DNA of 64,000 nt from contig NZ_JASNWF010000029.1 of the NCBI RefSeq assembly GCF_030283205.1, positions 45,178-109,177 on the forward strand, read 5' to 3'. Position numbers and translations under genes: made by a program. This document shows, in pieces, positions 24,269-31,570 of the stretch (the stretch's first letter is position 1; every line of letters starts with the position of its first letter). The notes under the pieces are model-generated. The model had not been told where the DNA came from. It worked only from the letters and a program-made list of their open reading frames with translations, and did no database searches. Origin of the DNA: Actinomadura opuntiae. GTDB taxonomy: Bacteria > Actinomycetota > Actinomycetes > Streptosporangiales > Streptosporangiaceae.

Positions 24269-25435
24269 TTACGGCCGCAGGCCGAGGCGCCTCCGCCTCA
24301 GGTAAGCGATCTCGATCTCGTCCTCGGTGCGCGCGATCGCCTCGGCATAGGCCGCGGCGGCCTCCGCGTCCCGGCCCGACCGCCGCAGCAGATCGGCGCG
24401 GACCGCGTGGAACAGGTAGTAGCGATCAAGGTCGAGCCCCTCGACCAGCGAGAGCGCGGCGTCCACGCCCTCGACCTCGGCCACCGCGACCGCGCGGTTG
24501 AGCGCCACCACCGGACTCGGCGCCACCGCCATGAGCTGGTCGTACAGCGCGAGCACCTGCCGCCAGTCCGTCGGCGGACGGCTGTGCACCGCGTTGATCG
24601 CCGCCTGGATCTGGTACGGGCCCGGACGGTTGCGCTTCAGGCACCAGCGCACCAGCTCCCGGCCCTCCTCCGCCATCGCCCCGTCCCACAGCCTCGGATC
24701 CTGGTCGGCGAGCAGCACCAGCTCGCCGTCCCGCACCCGCGCCGCCCGCCGCGACTCCACCAGCAGCATCAGCGCCAGCAGCCCGCGGACCTCCGGCTCG
24801 TCCGGCATCAGCTCCAGCAGCACCCGGCCCAGCCGGACCGCCTCCGCCGCCGTCCCCGCCCGCCGGTACCCCTCGTTGAACACCAGGTAGATCACCGCGA
24901 GGACGCCCGCCAGCCGCTCCGGCAGATCCTCCGCGTCCGGTACCCGGTACGGGATCCGGGCCTCGCGGATCTTCACCTTCGCCCGGACGAGCCGCTGCGC
25001 CATCGTCTTCTCCGGCACCAGGAACGCCCGCGCGACCTCCGCCGTCGACAGCCCGCCCACCATCCGCAGCGTCAGCGCGACCCGCGCCGCCATCCCGAGC
25101 GCCGGATGGCAGCAGGTGAACAGCAGCCGCAACCGGTCGTCGTCCACCGCGGACGCGTCGTCCGCCGGGCCGGTCAGCAGCGCCGCCTGGACGTGCTTGC
25201 CCGCCCGCGCGCCCTCCCGCCGCAGCCGGTCGACCGCCCGGTTCCGCGCCGTCGTGATGATCCACCCCGCCGGGCTGGGCGGCGGCCCGTCCACCGGCCA
25301 CCGCCGCACCGCCTCGGCGAACGCGTCCTGCACGGCCTCCTCCGCGACGTCCAGATCGCCGAACGCGCGGACCAGCACCGCCACCGCGCGCCCGTGCTCC
25401 TCCCGGAACGCCCGCTCGACGTCGTCAGCACTCAC
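24269..25435 (-). CDS. ECF42-type RNA polymerase sigma factor (second copy)
   Basis: 388 residues. Region 2 (DVAEEAVQDAFAEAVRRWPV), region 4 (LSTAEVARAFLVPEKTMAQR) and the ECF42 extension with YLVFNEGYRRAG and GPYQIQAAINAVHS are present. It has the same architecture as the copy at 18682-19947 but a different partner set. Its start overlaps the end of the upstream DGPF gene by 11 bases, making a three-gene operon of reductase-like, DGPF and sigma genes. No anti-sigma gene is present. Confidence 0.93.
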   Translation of the reverse strand: MSADDVERAFREEHGRAVAVLVRAFGDLDVAEEAVQDAFAEAVRRWPVDGPPPSPAGWIITTARNRAVDRLRREGARAGKHVQAALLTGPADDASAVDDDRLRLLFTCCHPALGMAARVALTLRMVGGLSTAEVARAFLVPEKTMAQRLVRAKVKIREARIPYRVPDAEDLPERLAGVLAVIYLVFNEGYRRAGTAAEAVRLGRVLLELMPDEPEVRGLLALMLLVESRRAARVRDGELVLLADQDPRLWDGAMAEEGRELVRWCLKRNRPGPYQIQAAINAVHSRPPTDWRQVLALYDQLMAVAPSPVVALNRAVAVAEVEGVDAALSLVEGLDLDRYYLFHAVRADLLRRSGRDAEAAAAYAEAIARTEDEIEIAYLRRRRLGLRP

Positions 25436-25772
25436 CCTGGAAGGGTCGCACCTCCACCGGCAGCCCCGTCACCTTCGAATACCGGCCGGCCCACCACAGC
25501 GCCTCGTCCCGGGTCTCCATCTTGACGATCGTGAGGCCGCCGACGTGCTCCTTGCCCTCGGTGTACGGGCCGTCCGTGGCGATCACGTCCGCGCCCTCCA
25601 GCCGCACCACCGCGCTCTCCCCGGGCTCGTGCAGCGGGCACCCGAACACCCACGCCTCCGAGAGCTCCAGCTCCCTCCGGATCTCCCCGAGCTCCCTCAT
25701 CACCTGCTCCAGCCGCTCCGGCGGCGGCCTGTCGCCCACGGGCTGGATGATGTTGAACACGTACCGCTTCAT
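25425..25772 (-). CDS. YCII-related DGPF-domain protein (second copy)
   Basis: 115 residues from ATG 25772, behind GGGGAGG. Starts MKRYVFNIIQPVGDRPPPER and carries the variant motif DGPYTEGKEHVGGLTIVKME. It overlaps the RibD-like gene by ATGA upstream and the sigma start by 11 bases downstream, the tight coupling typical of ECF42 loci. It is more diverged from its paralogue at 18320-18685 than the two sigma factors are from each other. Confidence 0.88.
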   Translation of the reverse strand: MKRYVFNIIQPVGDRPPPERLEQVMRELGEIRRELELSEAWVFGCPLHEPGESAVVRLEGADVIATDGPYTEGKEHVGGLTIVKMETRDEALWWAGRYSKVTGLPVEVRPFQGEC

Positions 25773-26341
25773 GCGGCCTCCCCTTTCCCATAGGTCGCGA
25801 TGACGACCCCGGTCGTCGTCGTGACGGAGTCCGCGAGCCGCAGACTCTCCGAGATCCCCCCGAACAACCGGCGTCCCGTCCCCAGCACCAGCGGGTGGAT
25901 CATCAGCAGGTACTCGTCCACGAGCCCCAGCCGCGCCAGCGACGCGACGAGCTCCCCGCTGCCGTGCACCGTCAGCCCCTCCTCCCGCTCCTTGATCCCC
26001 GCCACCGCGCCGGCGTCGTCCACGAGCACCGAATTGCGCCACGGCAGCGGCTCGCGCAGCGTCCGCGACACGACGTACTTGCGCGTCCGCTCCAGCACCT
26101 CGGCATAGGGCTCCTCCCGTCCGGGCCACACCCGGCGGAAGTCCTCGTACGTCCGCCGGCCGAGCAGGATCGCCCCGCCCCCGCCGAGACGCTTGCCCAT
26201 CTCCGAGCCCATGACCTCGTCATTCCCCGGAACCGCCCAGCCACCGTGCGCGAACCCGTCCCGCTCGTCCTCGTCCGCCCGCGCCGGCGCCTGCATGACC
26301 CCGTCGAGCGTCACGTGCTCCACCACGGTCAACTTCCCCAT
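25769..26341 (-). CDS. Dihydrofolate reductase-fold (RibD C-terminal-like) protein
   Basis: 190 residues starting MGKLTVVEHVTLDGVMQAPA. The nucleotide-binding segments GAILLGRRTYEDFRRVWPG and VHGSGELVASLARLGLVDEY are typical of the RibD C-terminal/YyaP group, NADPH-binding proteins of mostly unknown substrate. It is the first gene of the second ECF42 operon (ATGA overlap with the DGPF gene) and may be a target of that sigma factor. Confidence 0.87.
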   Translation of the reverse strand: MGKLTVVEHVTLDGVMQAPARADEDERDGFAHGGWAVPGNDEVMGSEMGKRLGGGGAILLGRRTYEDFRRVWPGREEPYAEVLERTRKYVVSRTLREPLPWRNSVLVDDAGAVAGIKEREEGLTVHGSGELVASLARLGLVDEYLLMIHPLVLGTGRRLFGGISESLRLADSVTTTTGVVIATYGKGEAA

Positions 26342-26436
26342 GAGCCGATCTCCTCACCTGCGGCCGGCCCACCGCCGGCCTTTCGCCCCCTACACGAACG
26401 CCTTCCCCCCACATCGACACCGCCCCGGAAAGAATC

Positions 26437-26470
26437 TGGGTGACCGCCGGGCGCGTCCGGCGGTCACCCA
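26437..26470 (+). promoter_or_regulatory. Perfect 14-bp stem-loop in the leader of a VOC gene
   Basis: Arms TGGGTGACCGCCGG (26437-26450) and its exact complement (26457-26470) flank a 6-base loop. The hairpin ends directly at the GGGAGGAC ribosome site of the gene starting at 26481. There is no U-tract, so it is more likely a dyad operator or translational control hairpin than a terminator. Confidence 0.55.
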
Positions 26471-26480
26471 GGGAGGACAG

Positions 26481-26768
26481 ATGCACGGCACGTTGATTGT
26501 GATCTACACCGCCAGGCTGGAGGAGTGCCGGGCGTTCTACGCCGGGCTCGGCCTGGACCTGCGCCCGGAACGGCACGGCTCCGGACCGGACCACTACGCC
26601 GCCGTCCTGGAGGACGGCGCGGTGTTCGAGCTGTACCCGGCGGGCACCCGCGAGCCGACCGGCCGCCTGCGCCTCGGGTTCGCGACCACCGCCGGCGCCT
26701 GCGGCCTGGAGCCGGGCCGACACGTCCTGGACGACCCGGACGGCCGCGCCGTCGAAGTGACCGCGTGA
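26481..26768 (+). CDS. Small VOC-fold protein
   Basis: 95 residues from ATG 26481, behind GGGAGGACAG. MHGTLIVIYTARLEECRAFY and the closing GRHVLDDPDGRAVEVTA are the ends of a glyoxalase/bleomycin-resistance module. At 95 residues it is shorter than the usual 120-130 and lacks part of the middle strand region. A 34-bp stem-loop sits directly before its ribosome site. It converges with merR. Confidence 0.75.
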   Translation: MHGTLIVIYTARLEECRAFYAGLGLDLRPERHGSGPDHYAAVLEDGAVFELYPAGTREPTGRLRLGFATTAGACGLEPGRHVLDDPDGRAVEVTA

Positions 26769-26788
26769 CCCGGGGGCCGAAGCGCTCG

Positions 26789-27142
26789 TCAGCCGGTGCC
26801 GGGCTGGGACAGGAACCCGGCGATCGCGCCGCGGTTGCGCTGGAGGCCCTCGATGCGGTCGTCCAGGGCCGCAAGTTCACGGTCCAGGAGGTCGCGGATG
26901 CCGGAGCACCAGTCGAACTCCGGCCGGTCGTCCCGCGTGCAGGGCAGGACCTTTCGGATCACCTCGGTGGACAGGCCCGCCTCCAGCAGGACGCGGATCT
27001 TCCGCACGGTGGCCACGGAGTCGTCGCCGTACCGCCGGTAACCGTTGGCGTCGCGCCCGGCGGCGAGCAGGCCCTGCTCTTCGTAGTACCGCAGCAACCG
27101 CGTGCTGACCCCGGTCCGCCGGGACAACTCCCCGATCAGCAT
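26789..27142 (-). CDS. MerR-family transcriptional regulator
   Basis: 117 residues starting MLIGELSRRTGVSTRLLRYY. The MerR winged helix-turn-helix (EEQGLLAAGRDANGYRRYG) is followed by the dimerisation helix and a short effector segment with a lone Cys pair region (PCTRDDRPEFDWCSG). The nine-codon longer frame from 27169 reaches into the operator and is less likely. It is divergent from an aminotransferase gene whose promoter has the elongated spacer used by MerR activators. Confidence 0.9.
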   Translation of the reverse strand: MLIGELSRRTGVSTRLLRYYEEQGLLAAGRDANGYRRYGDDSVATVRKIRVLLEAGLSTEVIRKVLPCTRDDRPEFDWCSGIRDLLDRELAALDDRIEGLQRNRGAIAGFLSQPGTG

Positions 27143-27156
27143 GTCACCGTCCCAGA

Positions 27157-27188
27157 TTGACCTTCTCACCGGTGTGAAGACCTAACGT
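27157..27188 (+). promoter_or_regulatory. MerR-type promoter with elongated spacer and dyad
   Basis: TTGACC (27157-27162) and TAACGT (27183-27188) are 20 bp apart, longer than the 17 bp standard. The spacer is filled by the dyad CTTCTCACC/GGTGTGAAG (27162-27179), whose arms match at eight of nine positions. It drives the aminotransferase gene at 27227. Confidence 0.75.
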
Positions 27189-27226
27189 CGCCCCGCGAAC
27201 GATCATTCCGGCACTTGGAGGCACCC

Positions 27227-28012
27227 GTGACCTCTCTCGCCCACCGCAACGGCCGCACGGCGACCGCCGAAGACCTGGCGCCGCTCGCCTTCGCGGGATA
27301 CGCCCACTTCACCGCCGCGCAGGTCCGCGGCGGCCGGATCCGGGGCCTCGACCTGCACCTGGAGCGCCTGCGGTCCGCGTCAGTGGAGCTGTTCGGCCGG
27401 GCGCTGCCCGACGACCGGGTCCGATCCTTCCTGCGGACGGCCCTGGCGGCGAGCCCCGCGGACGTCTCGCTGACCGTCACCATGTACGCGGGCTCGGCAG
27501 GCGAGGCCGCCGAACCCGACACGCTGGTCCGCACCGGGCCGCCCGCGTCCGGCCCGGCGGGACCGCTGGCCCTGGCGACGGTCGACTACGAACGGGTCCT
27601 GCCCGCCGTGAAGCACGTCGGCGAGGTGGCCAAGACCTACTTCAAGCGCCAGGCCGTCCGGGACGGCTTCGACGACGCCGTATTCGTCGACCGCCGCGGC
27701 CGCCTCAGCGAGGCCACGATCTGGAACCTGGCCTTCTGGGACGGCGACGCCGTGGTCTGGCCCGACGCCCCAATGCTGACCGGCACCACGATGGGCATCG
27801 TCCGCCGCCAACTCGACCGCCTGGGCGTCCCACAGCGAGTCCAAGAAGTAACCCCCGCCGACGTGCCGACATTCGCGGGCGCCGTGGTCATGAACTCCTG
27901 GACGCCGGGCATCCCCGTCCACCAAATCGCTTCCACACCCGTCCCGGAAGCACCCGACTTCCTGACCCTCCTACACGAGGCCCACAACGCCGAACCCTCG
28001 CTCGAACCCTAA
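27227..28012 (+). CDS. Class IV PLP-dependent aminotransferase family protein
   Basis: 261 residues from GTG 27227, with TTGGAGG upstream. The fold-type IV pattern is clear: RGLDLHLERLRSASVELFG, the PLP-lysine region HVGEVAKTYFKRQA, GRLSEATIWNLAFWDG and the phosphate-binding GTTMGIVRRQL. Relatives are branched-chain or D-amino-acid aminotransferases and aminodeoxychorismate lyases; the substrate is undetermined. It is divergent from merR and driven by an elongated-spacer promoter. Confidence 0.87.
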   Translation: MTSLAHRNGRTATAEDLAPLAFAGYAHFTAAQVRGGRIRGLDLHLERLRSASVELFGRALPDDRVRSFLRTALAASPADVSLTVTMYAGSAGEAAEPDTLVRTGPPASGPAGPLALATVDYERVLPAVKHVGEVAKTYFKRQAVRDGFDDAVFVDRRGRLSEATIWNLAFWDGDAVVWPDAPMLTGTTMGIVRRQLDRLGVPQRVQEVTPADVPTFAGAVVMNSWTPGIPVHQIASTPVPEAPDFLTLLHEAHNAEPSLEP

Positions 28013-28125
28013 GCAACCCCGGCGCACCCCCACTCCCGCGGGATCGGCGCACCGCGGCGACGCTCGCGACGACATCTCCGGGAAACCCACGCCTCCGCTC
28101 TGGCCGGTACGTGACACCACCCTCA

Positions 28126-28147
28126 CCAAGGTGAACGCCAGGTAAAC
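28126..28147 (-). promoter_or_regulatory. PHO-box-like 11-bp repeat pair before an MmpS-like lipoprotein gene
   Basis: Minus strand: GTTTACCTGGC (28147-28137) then GTTCACCTTGG (28136-28126), two abutting 11-bp units. They share the GTTCACC core with the repeats at 8746-8756. The site lies 75 bp upstream of the gene at 28222, though its core is inverted relative to that gene. Confidence 0.5.
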
Positions 28148-28221
28148 AACGCACGTCACAGTACCGCCGCCCCAGGGAAACGCCCTCCGCCCCGGCGCAA
28201 CACTACGGAACAGGAACCTCC

Positions 28222-28659
28222 ATGCGCATCACCGCCATCGCCGCCGTCGCGGGAGCCACCGTCCTCACCCTCTCCCTGACAGCTTGCAACCCCGACGAGG
28301 CCGACCCCAACATCGCCCAGTCCGGCAAGCCCGCCGCGAAGACCAGCGCGAAGAAGAAGGGCCGGCACACCGTCACCTACCAGCTGGGCGGCACCGCCAA
28401 GAAGGGCGACATCACCTACTCCACGCCGTCCGGACAGGAGCAACAGAACGGCGCGAAGCTTCCCTGGAAGAAGACCTTCACCGCCGGTAAGGCCGCCATG
28501 CTCGACGTGTCCGTGCAGAACACCGCGATGACCTCGTCCGGCGACCTCGCCGGCGGCACCATCACCTGCAAGATCTATCTGGACGGAAAGCTGGTGAAGC
28601 AGGCCAAGTCGTCCGGCCAGGCGGCCATCGCGTCCTGCGACCACATGACCGACTTCTAG
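28222..28659 (+). CDS. MmpS-like lipoprotein
   Basis: 145 residues. The signal peptide ends LSLTAC with Cys22 lipidated. The mature part shows the pattern of MmpS transport-accessory proteins: TVTYQLGGTAKKGDITY, LPWKKTFTAG, and a disulfide-capable pair in TITCKIYLDGKLVKQ and AIASCDHMTDF. In mycobacteria MmpS proteins partner RND-type MmpL exporters; no MmpL gene lies nearby. An Ala/Lys linker (residues 32-47) separates the lipid anchor from the domain. A terminator follows. Confidence 0.8.
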   Translation: MRITAIAAVAGATVLTLSLTACNPDEADPNIAQSGKPAAKTSAKKKGRHTVTYQLGGTAKKGDITYSTPSGQEQQNGAKLPWKKTFTAGKAAMLDVSVQNTAMTSSGDLAGGTITCKIYLDGKLVKQAKSSGQAAIASCDHMTDF

Positions 28660-28678
28660 CCCCGCCAAAAGACTGCGC

Positions 28679-28705
28679 CCCGCCCCTCAGCGAAGAAGGG
28701 GCGGG
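28679..28705 (+). terminator. Terminator-like hairpin after the MmpS-like gene
   Basis: CCCGCCCCT (28679-28687) and AGGGGCGGG (28697-28705) form a perfect 9-bp stem with a 9-base loop, 20 bp past the stop. Confidence 0.75.
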
Positions 28706-29044
28706 ACGAGGTGCATCGCGTCAAGGCCTATGCCCCAAGCCGACAACCGCCCGCCGCCCCCACCGGCACAAATGCCCGACCCAGCTCCATACCACCAGGC
28801 GCACCCAACCGATCCGGAGCCAACAGGACGATTGAACGACAGCGCCCCCAACACCGCCCGCACCGGACCCTCCAGGGTTGCTCTAGGCGGCAGACACATG
28901 ACTCCCCCACGTCGCCTCACACACGCAAACCGTCTTCGCCGGATCGGCGGCAGGCCGTCCGGCGCCGGACCCCGAGCATCACCACCTCGAACGGACCGAA
29001 TCTTCCCGAACCCCACCTCGATCGGCAGACGCGGCGAGCCGGTC
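28706..29044. other. Gene-free stretch upstream of the integrase relic
   Basis: No credible gene. The sequence is unusually rich in CCACC/ACACC-type runs on the plus strand and shows no third-position GC periodicity by eye in any frame. It may include further decayed parts of a former mobile element, but nothing recognisable remains. Confidence 0.4.
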
Positions 29045-29217
29045 CTCGACCGCCGTCATCGCCTGCACTGATGCTGGCCAGGGATTCCGCTGCACGTGGT
29101 CTCGATGACCTCGGGCATGCGGGCCTCGCCATCACGAAGTACACACATGGGGGTCTGGTCGTGGACGACAAGCGCGCAGCGGCGGAGGCGACGAGCGGCG
29201 CTCTGTTCGATGGCTGA
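29045..29217 (+). pseudogene. Decayed C-terminus of a tyrosine recombinase (phage/ICE integrase)
   Basis: The frame ending at 29217 reads LMLARDSAARGLDDLGHAG followed by LAITKYTHGGLVVDDKRAA. This is the LGH motif and the Tyr-nucleophile segment (ITxxxYxH) of tyrosine integrases, then the usual Ala-rich tail. One frame away, LDRRH at 29045-29059 aligns with the HxLRH box, so the gene is frameshifted and N-terminally lost. It ends 68 bp from the 3' end of tRNA-Thr, the classical attachment target for such enzymes. Confidence 0.65.
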
Positions 29218-29284
29218 GCCCCAGGGGCCGCCCACGGTGGTGCGAAAGGCCCCTTGCGATGCTCGCGAGGACCTCTGAAATGGG

Positions 29285-29357
29285 AGCCGGCGAGGGGACT
29301 TGAACCCCTAACCTTCTGTTTACAAGACAGATGCTCTGCCAATTGAGCTACGCCGGC
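29285..29357 (-). tRNA. tRNA-Thr (anticodon TGT)
   Basis: The 73-nt cloverleaf is complete on the minus strand: acceptor GCCGGCG/CGCCGGC with discriminator U, D-loop AGCTCAATTGGCAGAGC, anticodon stem TCTGT/ACAGA enclosing CTTGTAA (anticodon TGT, codon ACA), and T-arm GGGGTTCAAGTCCCC. CCA is not encoded. An integrase relic lies on its 3' side. Confidence 0.95.
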
Positions 29358-29476
29358 GGGCTCGTCCCGCATCGTAGTCGACCGTGCGGGGGGTTCGCGC
29401 GGGGGTTTCGGCGCGGCGCGTGGGCAGGTGGGGCGTGGTCGGGTGATTAGCGGTGGGGAGTGGGCACAGGGTGTAG

Positions 29477-29752
29477 GTGAACATTACGGGGATCATCACA
29501 GCGATCGTCATCGGGGCGATCATCGGGGCACTGGGGCGGTTGCTGCTTCCGGGGCGGCAGCCCATCGGGATCGTGCTGACCGTGCTGATCGGGATCGTGG
29601 CGGCGATCGTGGGGACCGCAATCGCACAGAAGGTCGGGGTCGCCACGACGTCGGGGATCGACTGGATCGAGCTGGTCTTCCAGGTCGGGCTGGCCGTGCT
29701 CGGGGTCGCGGCCGTCGCGGCATGGCGGCGGAACCGAGGCCATACCAGATGA
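29477..29752 (+). CDS. GlsB/YeaQ/YmgE-family membrane protein
   Basis: 91 residues from GTG 29477. Three hydrophobic segments contain the family's glycine pattern (ITAIVIGAIIGALGRLLLPG, IGIVLTVLIGIVAAIVGTAI, VFQVGLAVLGVAAVAAW). These transglycosylase-associated proteins are small envelope proteins linked to stress in several bacteria; molecular function is unclear. It stands alone. Confidence 0.85.
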   Translation: MNITGIITAIVIGAIIGALGRLLLPGRQPIGIVLTVLIGIVAAIVGTAIAQKVGVATTSGIDWIELVFQVGLAVLGVAAVAAWRRNRGHTR

Positions 29753-30126
29753 GTTAGCGGGGCTTCAGGGCCTGGTCGCCTTGGTGGTGGGGACGCTGCC
29801 GGCAGGGCGAGGGCGTTGTAGGGCCTGTGCAGGCGGGGAGCGGGCGTGGCTGCTCGCGGACGCGTGGCGCCCTTTGTTCTGGCCGATGAGTAGGCCTGGC
29901 CTGCGGGGTTCGGTGGGGTCAGGGTGGTCATCGGCTTGGCGCGGTGGGGCTGTCGGGACGTGTACGGCGTCGTGGTGGGGGCTGGACGACGCCGGGGTGC
30001 TGTTTGCGTGGGGTGGGCCGTTGCGGGTGAGCGGTGCGGGTTGGGGGTTTGATCGTCGGTCGGGGGTCTGGTGGTGGGTGGGGTTGTCAGGCTTTGGGCC
30101 CTGGGGTGTGGTGGGGGGTGGAGGCG
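29753..30126. other. G/T-rich gene-free stretch before the P450 gene
   Basis: No convincing gene. The plus strand is strongly G- and T-rich (many GGTGGGG runs), unlike flanking coding DNA, and could form G-rich structures. Nothing else is recognisable. Confidence 0.4.
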
Positions 30127-31464
30127 ATGATGGCGGATCTGAGGGGCGTCGTGGCGGGGCCGTCGGGGGCGGAGGCGGTGCGGTGGTGGGTGCGGATGAT
30201 GCGGGATCCGATGGACGCCTACGGTGGGCTGTTCCGCCGGTACGGCGACGCGGTTCGGTTGCCGCGGGATCGGAGGCGGGCGCTGTATCTGCTGTCGCGG
30301 CCGGAGCATGCCGAGCATGTTTTGGTCGCGAAGCAGGACAACTACGTCAAGGCGTTCACGTATCGGCCGTTGCGGGTGTTTCTTGGGGACGGGCTGCTGA
30401 CCAGCGAGGGTGACACGTGGCGGCGGCACCGGCGGCTCGTGCAGCCGGCCTTCGCGCAGCGGCACGTCACCGCGTTCGCGCCCGGGATGGCCGGAGTCGC
30501 GGCCCGGGACATCGGGCGGTGGCCGGACGGCGTGATGCTGGATGCCGCCGCGCAGATGCGCCGGGTGACGCTGGACATCGTGGGGCGCGTGCTGTTCGGT
30601 AGCGAGCTCGCCGGGGAGTCCGATGCGACCGGGCGGGCGCTTGCGGATTTGCAGCGCAGCGCCGTGATCGGGCTGGGGGTGGCCTTTCTGGGGGACGTGG
30701 GGTTGCGCAGGGCGTTCCGGTTGGTGCCGGGGGCGCAGCGGGCAGGGGCGCAGCTCGACGGCATGGTGCGGCGGGTGATCGACGAGCGCAGGGTGGCCGG
30801 GCCAAGGGCCGCTCCTGATCTGCTGGATTTGCTGATGCGTGACGGCGACCCGGCGCTGTCGGACGCGGAGTTGCGCGACGAGGTGCTGACGCTGCTGCTC
30901 GCCGGGCACGAGACGACCGCCGCCGCGCTGACCTGGACGCTGATCCTGCTGTCGCGCTATCCGGCGGCGCGTGACCGGCTGGAGGCGGAGGTCGACGAGG
31001 TCCTCGGCGACGGCCTGCCGGACGCGAGGGATCTGGACCGGCTGACCTGGACGCGGGCCGTCCTGGAGGAGTCGATGCGGCTCTACCCGCCCGCGTGGAC
31101 GATCGAGCGGGACGCGGTCGAAGACGATGACGTCGCCGGGACGGAGGTGTCGGCGGGGTCGACCGTCGCGATCTCGCCCTATCTCCTGCACCGCAATCCT
31201 GATCTGTGGCCTGATCCGGAGGGGTTCCGGCCTGAGCGATTTCTTGGGGAGCAGGCTCGTCCGCGCCACGCCTACCTGCCGTTCGGCGGTGGGAGGCGCA
31301 TCTGTGTGGGGGCGAGCTTCGCGATGATGGAGGCGGTGCTGGTGCTCGCGCTGATCGCGCGCGAGGTCCGTCTCGACCTGGCGCCGGGTGTCGCCGTTCC
31401 GTCGCGGGCGGAGGTGACGCTGCGGCCGGCAAGGCCCGTGCCGATGCGGGTGTCGCGGCGCTAA
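30127..31464 (+). CDS. Cytochrome P450
   Basis: 445 residues from ATG 30127, with GGAGG eight bases upstream. All P450 signatures are present: the I-helix AGHETT (259-264), the ExxR of EESMRLYPP (Glu315/Arg318), the PERF region and the heme loop FGGGRRICVGASFA with Cys393. The length and the SxxRR-type entry region (LLTSEGDTWRRHRRLVQPAF) resemble CYP4/CYP102-like or fatty-acid-type bacterial P450s more than short secondary-metabolism ones. No ferredoxin or reductase gene is adjacent. The substrate is unknown. Confidence 0.93.
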   Translation: MMADLRGVVAGPSGAEAVRWWVRMMRDPMDAYGGLFRRYGDAVRLPRDRRRALYLLSRPEHAEHVLVAKQDNYVKAFTYRPLRVFLGDGLLTSEGDTWRRHRRLVQPAFAQRHVTAFAPGMAGVAARDIGRWPDGVMLDAAAQMRRVTLDIVGRVLFGSELAGESDATGRALADLQRSAVIGLGVAFLGDVGLRRAFRLVPGAQRAGAQLDGMVRRVIDERRVAGPRAAPDLLDLLMRDGDPALSDAELRDEVLTLLLAGHETTAAALTWTLILLSRYPAARDRLEAEVDEVLGDGLPDARDLDRLTWTRAVLEESMRLYPPAWTIERDAVEDDDVAGTEVSAGSTVAISPYLLHRNPDLWPDPEGFRPERFLGEQARPRHAYLPFGGGRRICVGASFAMMEAVLVLALIAREVRLDLAPGVAVPSRAEVTLRPARPVPMRVSRR

Positions 31465-31570
31465 CTGGACGGCTAATCGAAAAGGGGTCTTGGCAAAAGG
31501 GGGCGGCGGCTCTACATTCCGGGGGCGGCGGTAAGCGGGCGCTTGCCGCCTCCACCCCCGGGAGGCTCCT

